From NCBI GenBank assembly GCA_022825195.1, contig JAJDYL010000123.1, forward strand, positions 1 to 34,667: a stretch of 34,667 nucleotides of DNA, given 5' to 3'. Positions 1 to 7,397 of this stretch are shown here, piece by piece. A program made the position numbers and the translations under genes. Source of the stretch: Alphaproteobacteria bacterium. Lineage in GTDB: Bacteria; Pseudomonadota; Alphaproteobacteria; Bin95. How positions within the stretch are numbered: the first letter of the stretch is position 1; each line of letters starts with the position of its first letter. The notes beneath the pieces are model-generated. The model was not told where the DNA came from, did not search any database, and saw nothing but the letters and a program-made list of their open reading frames with translations.

Positions 1-110
1 TGCGCGGCGGGATGCCGGGCGCACTTCGCCTGTGCGTCGAATGGGGGTCGTTCCGGCGCCGGGCCGGAGAGGCGGGAAGCGGACCCATGGACACCGCTGC
101 CCTGGGAGCC

Positions 111-137
111 ATTGTAGCATAATTTCCTAGAATGCAA
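111..137 (-). promoter_or_regulatory. Possible promoter firing leftwards off the window edge
   Basis: Read on the minus strand, TTGCAT (137-132) is followed by 15 bases and TACAAT (116-111). The boxes are good but the spacer is short for a sigma-70 promoter. The surroundings (110-175) are clearly AT-rich against a GC-rich background, which supports a regulatory region. It would drive a gene lying to the left, outside the window; no start codon with a good ribosome site is visible before position 1. Confidence 0.35.
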
Positions 138-184
138 GCCCTTTGCGGAAAATTATTTCAAAAAGAGAACAAACGGTCATACAG

Positions 185-218
185 ACGACCGCGGACGAAA
201 CCCGGCAAAGGCGGTCGT
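185..218 (-). terminator. Hairpin downstream of lepA, possible terminator
   Basis: The arms ACGACCGC (185-192) and GCGGTCGT (211-218) are perfectly complementary over 8 bp with an 18-base loop. They lie 23 bases after the lepA stop codon. A T-rich tract on the minus strand comes only some 15-25 bases later (around 160-170), so it is not a textbook intrinsic terminator. Position after a gene and before a new promoter-like region is the main support. Confidence 0.35.
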
Positions 219-240
219 TTCAGTCGGAACGGATCGGGCT

Positions 241-2049
241 CTAGCTTTCGTTCATCCGGAGCGCAGCGATGAAGGCGCTTTGCGGGATGTCCACCTTGCC
301 GAAGGTGCGCATCCGCTTCTTGCCTTCCTTCTGGCGCTCCAGCAGCTTTCTCTTCCGTGTCACGTCGCCGCCATAGCACTTGGCGGTCACGTCCTTGCGC
401 ATGGCGGAAATGGTCTCGCGGGCGACGATCCTGCCGCCGACCGCCGCCTGGATCGGGATCTTGAAGAGCTGACGCGGGATCAGCTCCTTCAGCCGCTCGC
501 AGAGCTGCCGGCCCCGGCCTTCCGCCCGCATCCGGTGGGTGATGCAGGCGAGCGCATCGACCGACTCGTGGTTCACCAGCAGCGAGAGCTTCACAAGGTC
601 GCCCTCGCGATAGTCCTCGATCCGGTAGTCGAAGCTCGCATAGCCCCGGCTGAGCGACTTCAGCCGGTCGTAGAAGTCGAACACCACCTCGTTCAGCGGC
701 AGCTCGTAGACCACCATGGCGCGGTTGCCGACATAGGTGAGCTCTCGCTGGATGCCGCGCCGCTCCTCGCAGAGCTTGAGGATTCCGCCCAGATACTCGT
801 CCGGCGTGAAGATCGTGGCGGCGATCCAGGGCTCCTCTATATGCGAAACCTGCACCGGGTCCGGCATGTCGGCCGGGTTGTGCAGCAGGTCCATGCCGCC
901 GTCCGTGCTGTGGACCCGGTAAACGACGCTCGGCGCGGTCGCGATCAGGTCCAGGCCGAACTCGCGGTCGAGCCGTTCCTGCACGATCTCCAGGTGCAGG
1001 AGGCCGAGAAAGCCGCAGCGGAAGCCGAAACCGAGCGCCGGCGAGTTCTCCGGCTCATATTCGAAACCGGCATCGTTCAGCCGGAGCTTGGCAAGGCTTT
1101 CCCGCAGGAATTCGAAGTCCGCCGAGTCGGTCGGGAACAGCCCGCAGAACACGACCGGCAGGCTCGGCTGGAAGCCGGGCAGCGGCTCGGGCGCGGGCTT
1201 GCGGTCGTCCGTGATCGTGTCGCCCACCTGGCAGTCGGCAACGGTCTTGATCGCCGCGCTCACATAACCGATCTCGCCGGGACCGAGGCGGCCCGCCTTC
1301 TGCCGCTTCGGGGTGAACACGCCCACCTCGTCTATGTCGTAGGCGGCGCCGGTCGCCATCAGGCGCATCTTCAGGCCGCGGCGCAACTCGCCCTCGCGGA
1401 CACGGACCAGCGCGATCACGCCCAGATAGCGGTCGTACCAGCTGTCCACGACCATGGCGCGCACATGCCCGTCGCCCTCGACCTCCGGGGCCGGCGGCGG
1501 CAGGCGCCCGGCCAGCGCTTCCAGCAGCGCCGGAATGCCGTCGCCGGTCTTGGCCGAGCAGAGCACCGCGTCGCTCGCGTCGATGCCGACCACGTCCTCG
1601 ATCTGGCTGCGGACGCGCTCGGGATCGGCGGCAGGCAGATCGACCTTGTTGAGCGCGACGACGATCTCGTGGTCGTTGTCCACGGCCTGGTACACGTTGG
1701 CGAGCGTCTGCGCCTCGACGCCCTGGGTCGCGTCCACCACAAGCAGCGAGCCCTCGCAGGCGGCGAGCGAGCGGTTCACCTCATAGGCGAAATCGACATG
1801 GCCCGGCGTGTCGATGAGGTTGAGCGCATAGGCCCGGCCGTCTTCCCCCTCGTAGTCGAGGCGCACGGTCTGCGCCTTGATCGTGATTCCGCGCTCGCGC
1901 TCCAGGTCCATATTGTCCAGCACCTGCTCGCGCATCTCGCGCTCCGTCAGCCCGCCGCAGGTCTGGATCAGCCGGTCCGCCAGGGTGGATTTGCCGTGGT
2001 CGATGTGGGCGATGATGGCGAAATTGCGGATATGCGCTGGCTCGGTCAT
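241..2049 (-). CDS. lepA: Elongation factor 4 (LepA), back-translocating GTPase
   Basis: A ribosome-associated translational GTPase of 602 residues, the normal LepA length. The G1 loop AHIDHGKST is at residues 14-22, the effector region with RERGIT at about 51-56, the G3 motif DTPGH at 80-84 and the G4 motif NKVD at 134-137. The LepA-specific C-terminal domain is intact and ends in the Lys/Arg-rich segment [17 protein letters not shown] followed by the conserved [10 protein letters not shown] stretch. I chose the ATG at 2049 because the family begins a few residues before the [15 protein letters not shown] segment; an in-frame TTG at 2067 would add six residues but would overlap the -10 box. 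The gene stands alone on this strand, with a possible hairpin after it. LepA helps 30S assembly and rescues stalled or mistranslocated ribosomes. Confidence 0.98.
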   Translation of the reverse strand: MTEPAHIRNFAIIAHIDHGKSTLADRLIQTCGGLTEREMREQVLDNMDLERERGITIKAQTVRLDYEGEDGRAYALNLIDTPGHVDFAYEVNRSLAACEGSLLVVDATQGVEAQTLANVYQAVDNDHEIVVALNKVDLPAADPERVRSQIEDVVGIDASDAVLCSAKTGDGIPALLEALAGRLPPPAPEVEGDGHVRAMVVDSWYDRYLGVIALVRVREGELRRGLKMRLMATGAAYDIDEVGVFTPKRQKAGRLGPGEIGYVSAAIKTVADCQVGDTITDDRKPAPEPLPGFQPSLPVVFCGLFPTDSADFEFLRESLAKLRLNDAGFEYEPENSPALGFGFRCGFLGLLHLEIVQERLDREFGLDLIATAPSVVYRVHSTDGGMDLLHNPADMPDPVQVSHIEEPWIAATIFTPDEYLGGILKLCEERRGIQRELTYVGNRAMVVYELPLNEVVFDFYDRLKSLSRGYASFDYRIEDYREGDLVKLSLLVNHESVDALACITHRMRAEGRGRQLCERLKELIPRQLFKIPIQAAVGGRIVARETISAMRKDVTAKCYGGDVTRKRKLLERQKEGKKRMRTFGKVDIPQSAFIAALRMNES

Positions 2050-2057
2050 GGCGGCGC

Positions 2058-2086
2058 GGTATAGCAACGCTCCCGGCCCGCAACAA
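2058..2086 (-). promoter_or_regulatory. lepA promoter, very close to the start codon
   Basis: On the minus strand TTGTTG (2086-2081), a 17-base spacer and TATACC (2063-2058) form a good sigma-70-like promoter. Only eight bases separate the -10 box from the lepA ATG at 2049, so transcription would begin at or within a base or two of the start codon. No Shine-Dalgarno sequence could fit in such a transcript. Confidence 0.55.
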
Positions 2087-2157
2087 GCGGCCGGGAAAGC
2101 GGGGACCGGCAGGAGAGGGCGCCTGGCGGTCGGCTCCGGGCAGCATGCCGCCGCAAA

Positions 2158-2733
2158 CTAACCGCGCTTGCGGCGGCGGGGCGGCGTGCGGGCGGCACCG
2201 GCGATCCTCTCGGCGCGGGATTGCGGCCTTGCGAACAGACCGTCGTCCGGGCGGCGGGCGGCGAGCAGGCGGTCCATCAGGCTTTCATGGGATTCGAGGC
2301 CGCCGTCGGCGAGTATGTGCGCAACCTCCAGCCCGAGTTCCTCGAGCGAGCGGGAAACGAGCAGCGCCCGGTGGCAATGGAGCGGGTCCCTTTCCGCACA
2401 CATCAGGGCGAGGCGGTGTTCGCGGCTGCCGCGGAGGACGCGCTCGATTCCCTCCCGGTAGAGAGGGGTCTGCGCGAGGCGGTCATAGCGGACCGCGCCG
2501 TCTTCGTAGCAGGCCGGGTCGTCGGGCCGGCCGCCGAGTTCCCTCCCCAGCCAGACATAGGCGATTCCGTTGGCGGAGAGCGACGCCGAAAGCGCCTTGC
2601 GGTTGAAATGCGGATTGAAGCGGCTCCAGGGCGCCGAGCGCACATCGCCGAGCGCCGTCACGCCATGCCGCGCGAGAAGCGCGAGGAAGGCCTCCAGTGA
2701 ATGATTGGAGTGGCCGACGGTCAGCACCTGCAC
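2158..2733 (-). CDS. DUF488 family protein
   Basis: About 191 residues with the DUF488 layout: the opening LTVGHSNHSLEAFLALL, then DVRSAPWSRFNPHFN, LGRELGGRP, and LMCAERDPLHCHRALLVSRSL near the middle-to-end, a Cys/His-containing segment typical of the family. The biochemical function of DUF488 is not established, so none is given. The start is uncertain: GTG at 2733 begins just before the conserved region, a second GTG lies at 2727, and an in-frame TTG at 2757 overlaps the moeA stop codon. It follows moeA directly on the same strand and is probably co-transcribed with it. The Arg/Lys-rich tail (about the last 12 residues) is low complexity. Confidence 0.85.
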   Translation of the reverse strand: MQVLTVGHSNHSLEAFLALLARHGVTALGDVRSAPWSRFNPHFNRKALSASLSANGIAYVWLGRELGGRPDDPACYEDGAVRYDRLAQTPLYREGIERVLRGSREHRLALMCAERDPLHCHRALLVSRSLEELGLEVAHILADGGLESHESLMDRLLAARRPDDGLFARPQSRAERIAGAARTPPRRRKRG

Positions 2734-2753
2734 GGGACTGCGGGCCGCGACCC

Positions 2754-3953
2754 TCAAAGCCGCAACATCGGGAAGCGGTCGCCGGGGGCGATGGCGGCCA
2801 CGTCCTCCGGCACGTCGAGCAGGCCGTCGGCCCCGGCCATGACGCGGAGCAGCGCCGAGCCGTCCGGGCCGGCCTTTTGCGCCGCGCCGTCCGCGCCGAG
2901 GCGGACGCGCAGCCATTCCCGCCGTCCGGTCTTCTTCTTCATGGCGAAGCCGGCGGGCACCGGCACCGCGGGCGGCGCTTCCCAGCCGGCGCCGCCCAGC
3001 AGGCCCAGCATCGGCCGCACCAGCATCAGCAGGCAGGCGGCGGCGGCCACCGGATTGCCCGGCAGGCCGACGAAGGCCGCATTGCCGATACTTCCCAGCG
3101 CCAGCGGCCGGCCGGGCTTCACCGCGAGCCGCCAGAAATGCAGCTCCGGGACCGCCGCCGCCACATGGTCCTCGTCCCCGGTCGAGATGCCCGCCGAGGT
3201 CATTACGACATCGTGGCCGGCCGCCGCCTCGGCCAGCGCCGCCTTCACCGAGGGTGCGTCGTCCGGGAGGATGCCGAGATCGGTCACGGCGAGTCCGTCG
3301 GCTTCCAGGAAGGCGCGCAGCATCGTCCGGTTCGAGTCGTAGAGCTGCCCCGGCGCCAGCGGCTCGCCGGGCAGGGCAAGCTCGTCCCCGGTCGAGAACA
3401 GGGCGACGCGCAATGGCCGGAAGACGTCGAGCGCGGTTTCGCCGAGCGACGCGGCGACGCCCAGCTGCAGCGGGCCGAGGCGCCGGCCTGCCTCGAACAC
3501 GGTTTCGCCCCGGCGGATATTCTCCCCGGCCCTGCGGTAATTGGCGCCGGCCTTGAGGCCCGCCGGGACCGAGACGATCGTGCCTTGCAGGCGGCAGTCC
3601 TCCTGCATCGCGACGGTGTCGGCGCCCTCCGGCACCGGCGCGCCAGTCAGGATGCGGACCGCCTCGCCCGGCACGAGGGGGCGCGAAAAGGGCCGTCCCG
3701 CCGCCGCCCGTCCGGCAACGCGGTAGCGCGCATTTCCGTGCGAGAAGGCGTAGCCGTCCACGGCGGCATTGTCGTAACCCGGCACGTCGAGGCCGCTCGT
3801 CAGGGGTTCCGCCAGGATACGGCCCCGCGCTTCGGCGAGCGGAACCCGCTCCCGGCCGACCATGGGGCCGAGCTTCGTCCTCAGCCGCCCGGCCGCCTCG
3901 CCGACGGTCAGCAGCCGGTCGCCCGCCGCGAAACAGTCGTTGAGCCTCTCCAT
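2754..3953 (-). CDS. moeA: Molybdopterin molybdenumtransferase MoeA
   Basis: Inserts molybdenum into adenylylated molybdopterin in the last common step of Mo-cofactor synthesis. The 399-residue length fits MoeA. The signature VPGYDNAAVDGYA is at residues 57-69 (family form P-x-F-D-x-S-x-x-D-G-Y-A). The MoCF-binding domain is visible as FSTGDEL, then YDSNRTML, a GISTGDEDHV segment, the conserved KPGRPLALG and the LPGNPVA motif, followed by domain IV. I chose the ATG at 3953 (MERLNDCF); the reading frame stays open upstream but there it runs into the divergent fdhD gene. Only 22 bp separate the two start codons, so moeA and fdhD must share a compact control region or have promoters inside each other. 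The neighbours fdhD and mobA point to formate dehydrogenase maturation. Confidence 0.95.
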   Translation of the reverse strand: MERLNDCFAAGDRLLTVGEAAGRLRTKLGPMVGRERVPLAEARGRILAEPLTSGLDVPGYDNAAVDGYAFSHGNARYRVAGRAAAGRPFSRPLVPGEAVRILTGAPVPEGADTVAMQEDCRLQGTIVSVPAGLKAGANYRRAGENIRRGETVFEAGRRLGPLQLGVAASLGETALDVFRPLRVALFSTGDELALPGEPLAPGQLYDSNRTMLRAFLEADGLAVTDLGILPDDAPSVKAALAEAAAGHDVVMTSAGISTGDEDHVAAAVPELHFWRLAVKPGRPLALGSIGNAAFVGLPGNPVAAAACLLMLVRPMLGLLGGAGWEAPPAVPVPAGFAMKKKTGRREWLRVRLGADGAAQKAGPDGSALLRVMAGADGLLDVPEDVAAIAPGDRFPMLRL

Positions 3954-3975
3954 GGCCCGGAGCATAGTGGAGAAC

Positions 3976-4827
3976 ATGAGCGAGTTCATGCAGGAGTTCC
4001 TGGTCGCGCCCGATCCCGACGATCCGAGGCTGACGGAGGCTGTCACCGGCATCGACCATGAGGGCCGGGAGCGCAGCACCCGCGTGGTCGTCGAACGCCC
4101 GCTCACCATCTATCTGAACAGCCAGGAGATCGTGACGGCGATGACGGTCGGCGACCATGCCGACTGGCTCGCCGTCGGCTTCCTCGCCAACCAGAACATG
4201 TTGCGCCCGGACGACGAGATCACCGGCATCGACATAGACGACGAACTCGATGTCGCCATCGTGCGCACGGCGCGCACGACCGACTACGAGCACAGGCTGG
4301 AGCGCCGGGTCCGCACCTCGGGCTGCGCCGTCGGCACCGTGTTCGCCGATGTGATGGACAGTTTCGAGGCGGCCGAGCTTCCCCCGGACCCGCTCTACAC
4401 CTCCTGGATCTACACGCTCTCGGCCAAGATCTCGCGCCGGCCGAGCCTCTATCTGGCGGCGGGCGCGATCCATGGCTGCGTGCTCTGCGAGCGCGACCGG
4501 CCGCTGCTCTATCTGGAGGATGTCGGCCGGCACAATGCCGTGGACATGATCGCCGGCTACATGCGCCTCAACGGCATCCCGCCCGAGGGAAAGCTGTTCT
4601 TCACCACCGGGCGGCTGACCAGCGAGATGGTCATCAAGACGGTGCAGATGGGCGTGCCGATCCTGATTTCCCGGTCGGGCTTCACGGCCTCGGGCGTGAC
4701 GCTCGCGCGGCAGGCGGGGCTCACCCTGGTCGGGCGCGCCAAGGGCAAGCGCTTCATTGCGCTCTCGGGCACGGAGCGCTTGGTGTTCGACGCGAGCCCC
4801 GATGTCGCCTCCGGCGACGCCGCCTGA
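3976..4827 (+). CDS. fdhD: Formate dehydrogenase accessory protein FdhD
   Basis: FdhD passes sulfur from a cysteine desulfurase to the molybdenum cofactor of formate dehydrogenase. The 283-residue product has the family's EDVGRHNAVD motif (residues 181-190), a GRLTSEMVIKTVQMGVPIL segment and the GLTLVGRAKGKRF ending. The loop that carries the sulfur-relay CxxC in E. coli FdhD reads SGCAVGT here (C117), so only one of the two cysteines is present; a separate CVLC pair sits at 168-171 just before EDVGRHNAVD. The start at ATG 3976 follows GGAG closely (3 bases); an in-frame GTG at 3967 is possible. mobA follows after 5 bp, and moeA is divergent. No formate dehydrogenase subunit is in the window. 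Confidence 0.93.
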   Translation: MSEFMQEFLVAPDPDDPRLTEAVTGIDHEGRERSTRVVVERPLTIYLNSQEIVTAMTVGDHADWLAVGFLANQNMLRPDDEITGIDIDDELDVAIVRTARTTDYEHRLERRVRTSGCAVGTVFADVMDSFEAAELPPDPLYTSWIYTLSAKISRRPSLYLAAGAIHGCVLCERDRPLLYLEDVGRHNAVDMIAGYMRLNGIPPEGKLFFTTGRLTSEMVIKTVQMGVPILISRSGFTASGVTLARQAGLTLVGRAKGKRFIALSGTERLVFDASPDVASGDAA

Positions 4828-4832
4828 GTTCC

Positions 4833-5450
4833 GTGTCCCTCGACCCCCGGCGGGACTGCGCCGGCCTGCTGCTGGCGGGCGGACTCGGCCGGCGCATGGG
4901 CGGCGGGCTGAAGGGCATGGCGCGGCTCGCCGGCCGGCCGCTGCTCGCCCATGCGGCGGCGCGCGCCGCCCCGCAGGTGGCCTGCCTCGCCGTCAACGCC
5001 AACGCGCCGGCTTCGGTCTTCGCGGAACTGGACCTGCCCGTGCTGCCCGATCCCGTCGCCGGGTTCGTCGGGCCGCTCGCGGGCGTGCTCGCCGGCATGC
5101 TCTGGGCGCGCGAAGCCGGCTATGGCTGGGTCGCGAGCTTTCCCTGCGACGCGCCCTTCTTCCCTGAAACCCTGGTCCGCGACCTTGCGGCCGAGGCGGA
5201 GAACGCCGATATCGTTACCGCGACTTCCGGCGGACAGCGGCACCCGGTCTTCGCGCTCTGGGCCGTCCGCCTCGCCGACGACCTGCACCAGGCGCTGGCG
5301 GAGGAAGGCCTGCGCAAGGTGGACCGCTGGACCGCCCGCCACCGCATGGCCGACGTGGAATTCGCGGTTCCGCCCGAGGGCGACCCCTTCTTCAACATCA
5401 ACACGCCCGAGGACCTCGCGGCGGCGGAGGCGCGTCTGGCCCGGCTGTAG
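4833..5450 (+). CDS. mobA: Molybdenum cofactor guanylyltransferase MobA
   Basis: Transfers GMP from GTP to Mo-molybdopterin, giving the bis-MGD cofactor used by formate dehydrogenases and other DMSO-reductase-family enzymes. The nucleotide-binding signature LLLAGGLGRRMGG with the following lysine (K27) is at residues 12-27; SFPCDAPFF carries the metal-binding Asp; TSGGQRHPVFALW and FFNINTPEDL close the fold. Length (205 residues) is normal. Translation starts at GTG 4833, five bases after the fdhD stop, so the two are an operon. It ends 1 bp before the stop codon of the convergent SDR gene. MobA is close in sequence to other nucleotidyltransferases, but the fdhD/moeA context makes this assignment firm. 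Confidence 0.93.
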   Translation: MSLDPRRDCAGLLLAGGLGRRMGGGLKGMARLAGRPLLAHAAARAAPQVACLAVNANAPASVFAELDLPVLPDPVAGFVGPLAGVLAGMLWAREAGYGWVASFPCDAPFFPETLVRDLAAEAENADIVTATSGGQRHPVFALWAVRLADDLHQALAEEGLRKVDRWTARHRMADVEFAVPPEGDPFFNINTPEDLAAAEARLARL

Positions 5451-5451
5451 C

Positions 5452-6156
5452 TCAGGCCGCGAGCCAGCCGCCGTCCACCGGCAGCGTGGTGCCGGTGATG
5501 AAGCTCGCGCGGTCCGAGAGCAGGAAGCAGATCGCCTCGGCAATCTCGTCCGGCTTGCCGAAGCGGGCCATGGCATGGCGGGTGCGGGAGCGTTCGCGGG
5601 CCGCGCCGGGGTCGGCCTGGCGCGAGAGGCTGCGGTTCAGCATCGGCGTTTCGGTGGCTCCGGGCGCGACCGCATTGACGCGGATGCCGTCGCCGGCAAG
5701 CTCGACCGCCGCCGTGCGGACCAGCGAGACGACGGCGCCCTTCGACGCGATATAGGCCGCGTTCAGCGACCCGCCGGCGAAGGCGAGCTGCGAGGCGATG
5801 CCCACGACCGACCCGCCGCCCGCCGCGCGCATCGGCCCGGCCGCCGCCGCCAGCCACATCCAGGTCGCCTTGACATTGACGGCGAACACCCGGTCCCAGT
5901 CCTCCGGGTCGATGTCCCCGATCGCGACGCCGCTCTCGGAGATGCCGGCCGCCGTCACCAGCCCGTCGAGCCGCGGGCAGCGTTCCATCGCTGCGGCGAC
6001 CAGCGCCGGGTCGGTCACGTCGCCGACAAGGCCGGAGGAGGCGTCCCGGTCCACCACGAGCACATCTGCGCCGGCCGCGCGCAGCATCCGCACCGTCTCC
6101 GCCCCGATGCCGGAAGCGCCGCCGGTCACGATGATCGTCCTGTTTGCGAAGTCCAT
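5452..6156 (-). CDS. Short-chain dehydrogenase/reductase (SDR)
   Basis: A classical SDR of 234 residues. The Rossmann glycine motif TGGASGIG is at 11-18; an Asp at the end of the second strand (D36, in VVDRD) suggests preference for NAD(H) over NADP(H). The catalytic residues are S122, Y135 and K139 (YIASK), and the C-terminal FITGTTLPVDGGWLA is typical. The usual NNAG is replaced by TAAG at 68-71. The substrate cannot be read from sequence. The gene starts 9 bp after the xthA stop on the same strand, so it may be read through from the erpA-xthA promoter, although there is no functional link between them. Confidence 0.9.
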   Translation of the reverse strand: MDFANRTIIVTGGASGIGAETVRMLRAAGADVLVVDRDASSGLVGDVTDPALVAAAMERCPRLDGLVTAAGISESGVAIGDIDPEDWDRVFAVNVKATWMWLAAAAGPMRAAGGGSVVGIASQLAFAGGSLNAAYIASKGAVVSLVRTAAVELAGDGIRVNAVAPGATETPMLNRSLSRQADPGAARERSRTRHAMARFGKPDEIAEAICFLLSDRASFITGTTLPVDGGWLAA

Positions 6157-6165
6157 GGGCGGTCC

Positions 6166-6987
6166 TTATCCGTCTTCGCCGGGGGCGTGGAACAGGTCTG
6201 CGGCCTGCGGCTCGGGGCCGAGGCTGCACCAGATGGGCGTGTGGTCCGAGGCTTTGGGCCGGCTGCGGGGCGCCGTGTCGATGTCGCAGGCTTCCAGCCG
6301 GTCCAGCGCCGCCGGCGACAGCAGCAGGTGGTCGATGCGGATGCCCTCGCCGCGCTGCCAGCGGCCGCGCTGGTAGTCCCAGAAGGTGAACGCGCCGCCG
6401 CGCCGCGCATGGAGGGACCGGAAGGCGTCGGTCCAGCCGAGATGGAGGATTTCGCGAAAGGCGCGCCGGCTCTCCGGCCGGTAGAGCGCGTCGCCCGCCC
6501 AGTCTTCCGGGTCGTAACAGTCCTCCGGATCCGGAATGACGTTGAAGTCCCCTCCGAGCACGGTCGGCACCTCGTCCGCCAGCAGGCGCGCGGCATGGCG
6601 TTTCAGCCGCGCCATCCAGGCGAGCTTGTAGGGAAACTTGTCGCTCGCGGCGGGATTGCCGTTCGGCAGGTAGATCGAGGCGACGCGCACCCCGTCGAAG
6701 ACCGCCTCGACATAGCGCGCCTGGCCGTCCTCTTCGCCGCCGTCCGGCAGGCCTTCGCGCAGCGATTCCGGGGCCGTCCTCGAGATGAGCGCGACGCCGT
6801 TATAGGTCTTCTGGCCGAGAACCGCCGCCCGGTATCCCGCCGCCTCGATTTCGAGATGCGGGAAGGCGTCGGCGGTGCACTTGATCTCCTGCAGCGCCAG
6901 CACGTCGGGCGCGGAGGTCTCCAGCCATTCGACCACGGCGGGCAGGCGCGCCTTGATCGAGTTGACGTTCCAGGTCGCGATCTTCAT
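6166..6987 (-). CDS. xthA: Exodeoxyribonuclease III (AP endonuclease)
   Basis: An exonuclease III/AP endonuclease of the endonuclease-exonuclease-phosphatase fold, acting in base-excision repair by cutting 5' of abasic sites and trimming 3' blocks. Residues visible: N7 in MKIATWNVNSIKAR, metal-binding E34 in LALQEIKC, the GGDFNVIP segment with the catalytic Asp/Asn, RIDHLLLS, and the C-terminal SDHTPIW catalytic Asp-His. The length of 273 residues is standard. The ATG follows directly on the erpA stop codon (TGA then ATG with no gap), so translation is coupled. The erpA-xthA pairing is a common alphaproteobacterial arrangement. Confidence 0.95.
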   Translation of the reverse strand: MKIATWNVNSIKARLPAVVEWLETSAPDVLALQEIKCTADAFPHLEIEAAGYRAAVLGQKTYNGVALISRTAPESLREGLPDGGEEDGQARYVEAVFDGVRVASIYLPNGNPAASDKFPYKLAWMARLKRHAARLLADEVPTVLGGDFNVIPDPEDCYDPEDWAGDALYRPESRRAFREILHLGWTDAFRSLHARRGGAFTFWDYQRGRWQRGEGIRIDHLLLSPAALDRLEACDIDTAPRSRPKASDHTPIWCSLGPEPQAADLFHAPGEDG

Positions 6988-7320
6988 TCAGACGGCGAAG
7001 GACGAACCGCAGCCGCAGGAAGCCGTCGCGTTGGGGTTGTCGATGCGGAACGCGGCGCCGGCGAGGTCCTCGACGAAATCGATCTCGGCGCCCTCCAGAA
7101 GCTCCAGCGACATCTCGTCGATCACCACCTCGACGCCGGCATGGGAGAACACGAGGTCGTCGTCGTTGCGGGCGTCGTCGAAGGCGAACCCGTACTGGAA
7201 CCCGGAACACCCGCCGCCCGACACGGAGACGCGCAGCATCAGGTCGTCGCCCGGCTGCTGCTCCATCAGGTGGGCGACGCGCTCCGCGGCCCTGTCGGAA
7301 ATGCTGATCCCTGCGCTCAT
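6988..7320 (-). CDS. erpA: Iron-sulfur cluster insertion protein (ErpA/IscA type)
   Basis: An A-type carrier that delivers Fe-S clusters to apoproteins. The 110-residue product has the three ligand cysteines of the family: C38 in VSGGGCSGFQY, and C102 and C104 in SCGCGSSF at the C terminus. I chose the ATG at 7320 since the family starts just before ISISDRAAERV; longer reading frames upstream run over the promoter. ErpA is preferred over IscA or SufA because no isc or suf genes are near and because of the xthA partner gene, but the three are hard to separate on sequence. A near-consensus promoter lies 27 bp upstream. Confidence 0.93.
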   Translation of the reverse strand: MSAGISISDRAAERVAHLMEQQPGDDLMLRVSVSGGGCSGFQYGFAFDDARNDDDLVFSHAGVEVVIDEMSLELLEGAEIDFVEDLAGAAFRIDNPNATASCGCGSSFAV

Positions 7321-7347
7321 GCTGCCGACAAACTCCAACTGGCGCCG

Positions 7348-7377
7348 ATTATCTGGCCCGCATCGGCGCGCTGTCAA
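7348..7377 (-). promoter_or_regulatory. Near-consensus sigma-70 promoter of erpA-xthA
   Basis: On the minus strand a perfect TTGACA (7377-7372) is followed by 18 bases and GATAAT (7353-7348), five of six matches to the -10 consensus. The transcription start would be near 7341, giving a leader of about 20 nt. A GGAG lies 12 nt before the erpA ATG. This is the strongest promoter match in the window. Confidence 0.7.
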
Positions 7378-7397
7378 TCCGCGAGGCCCGCTCCGGC

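Noticed and set aside
158..379. A 73-codon minus-strand frame at the left edge
   Set aside because: Overlaps the conserved lepA C terminus in another frame and ends in an AT-rich promoter-like region.
280..2064. A 594-codon frame antisense to lepA
   Set aside because: lepA is complete with all GTPase motifs; the antisense frame has no features beyond GC-driven openness.
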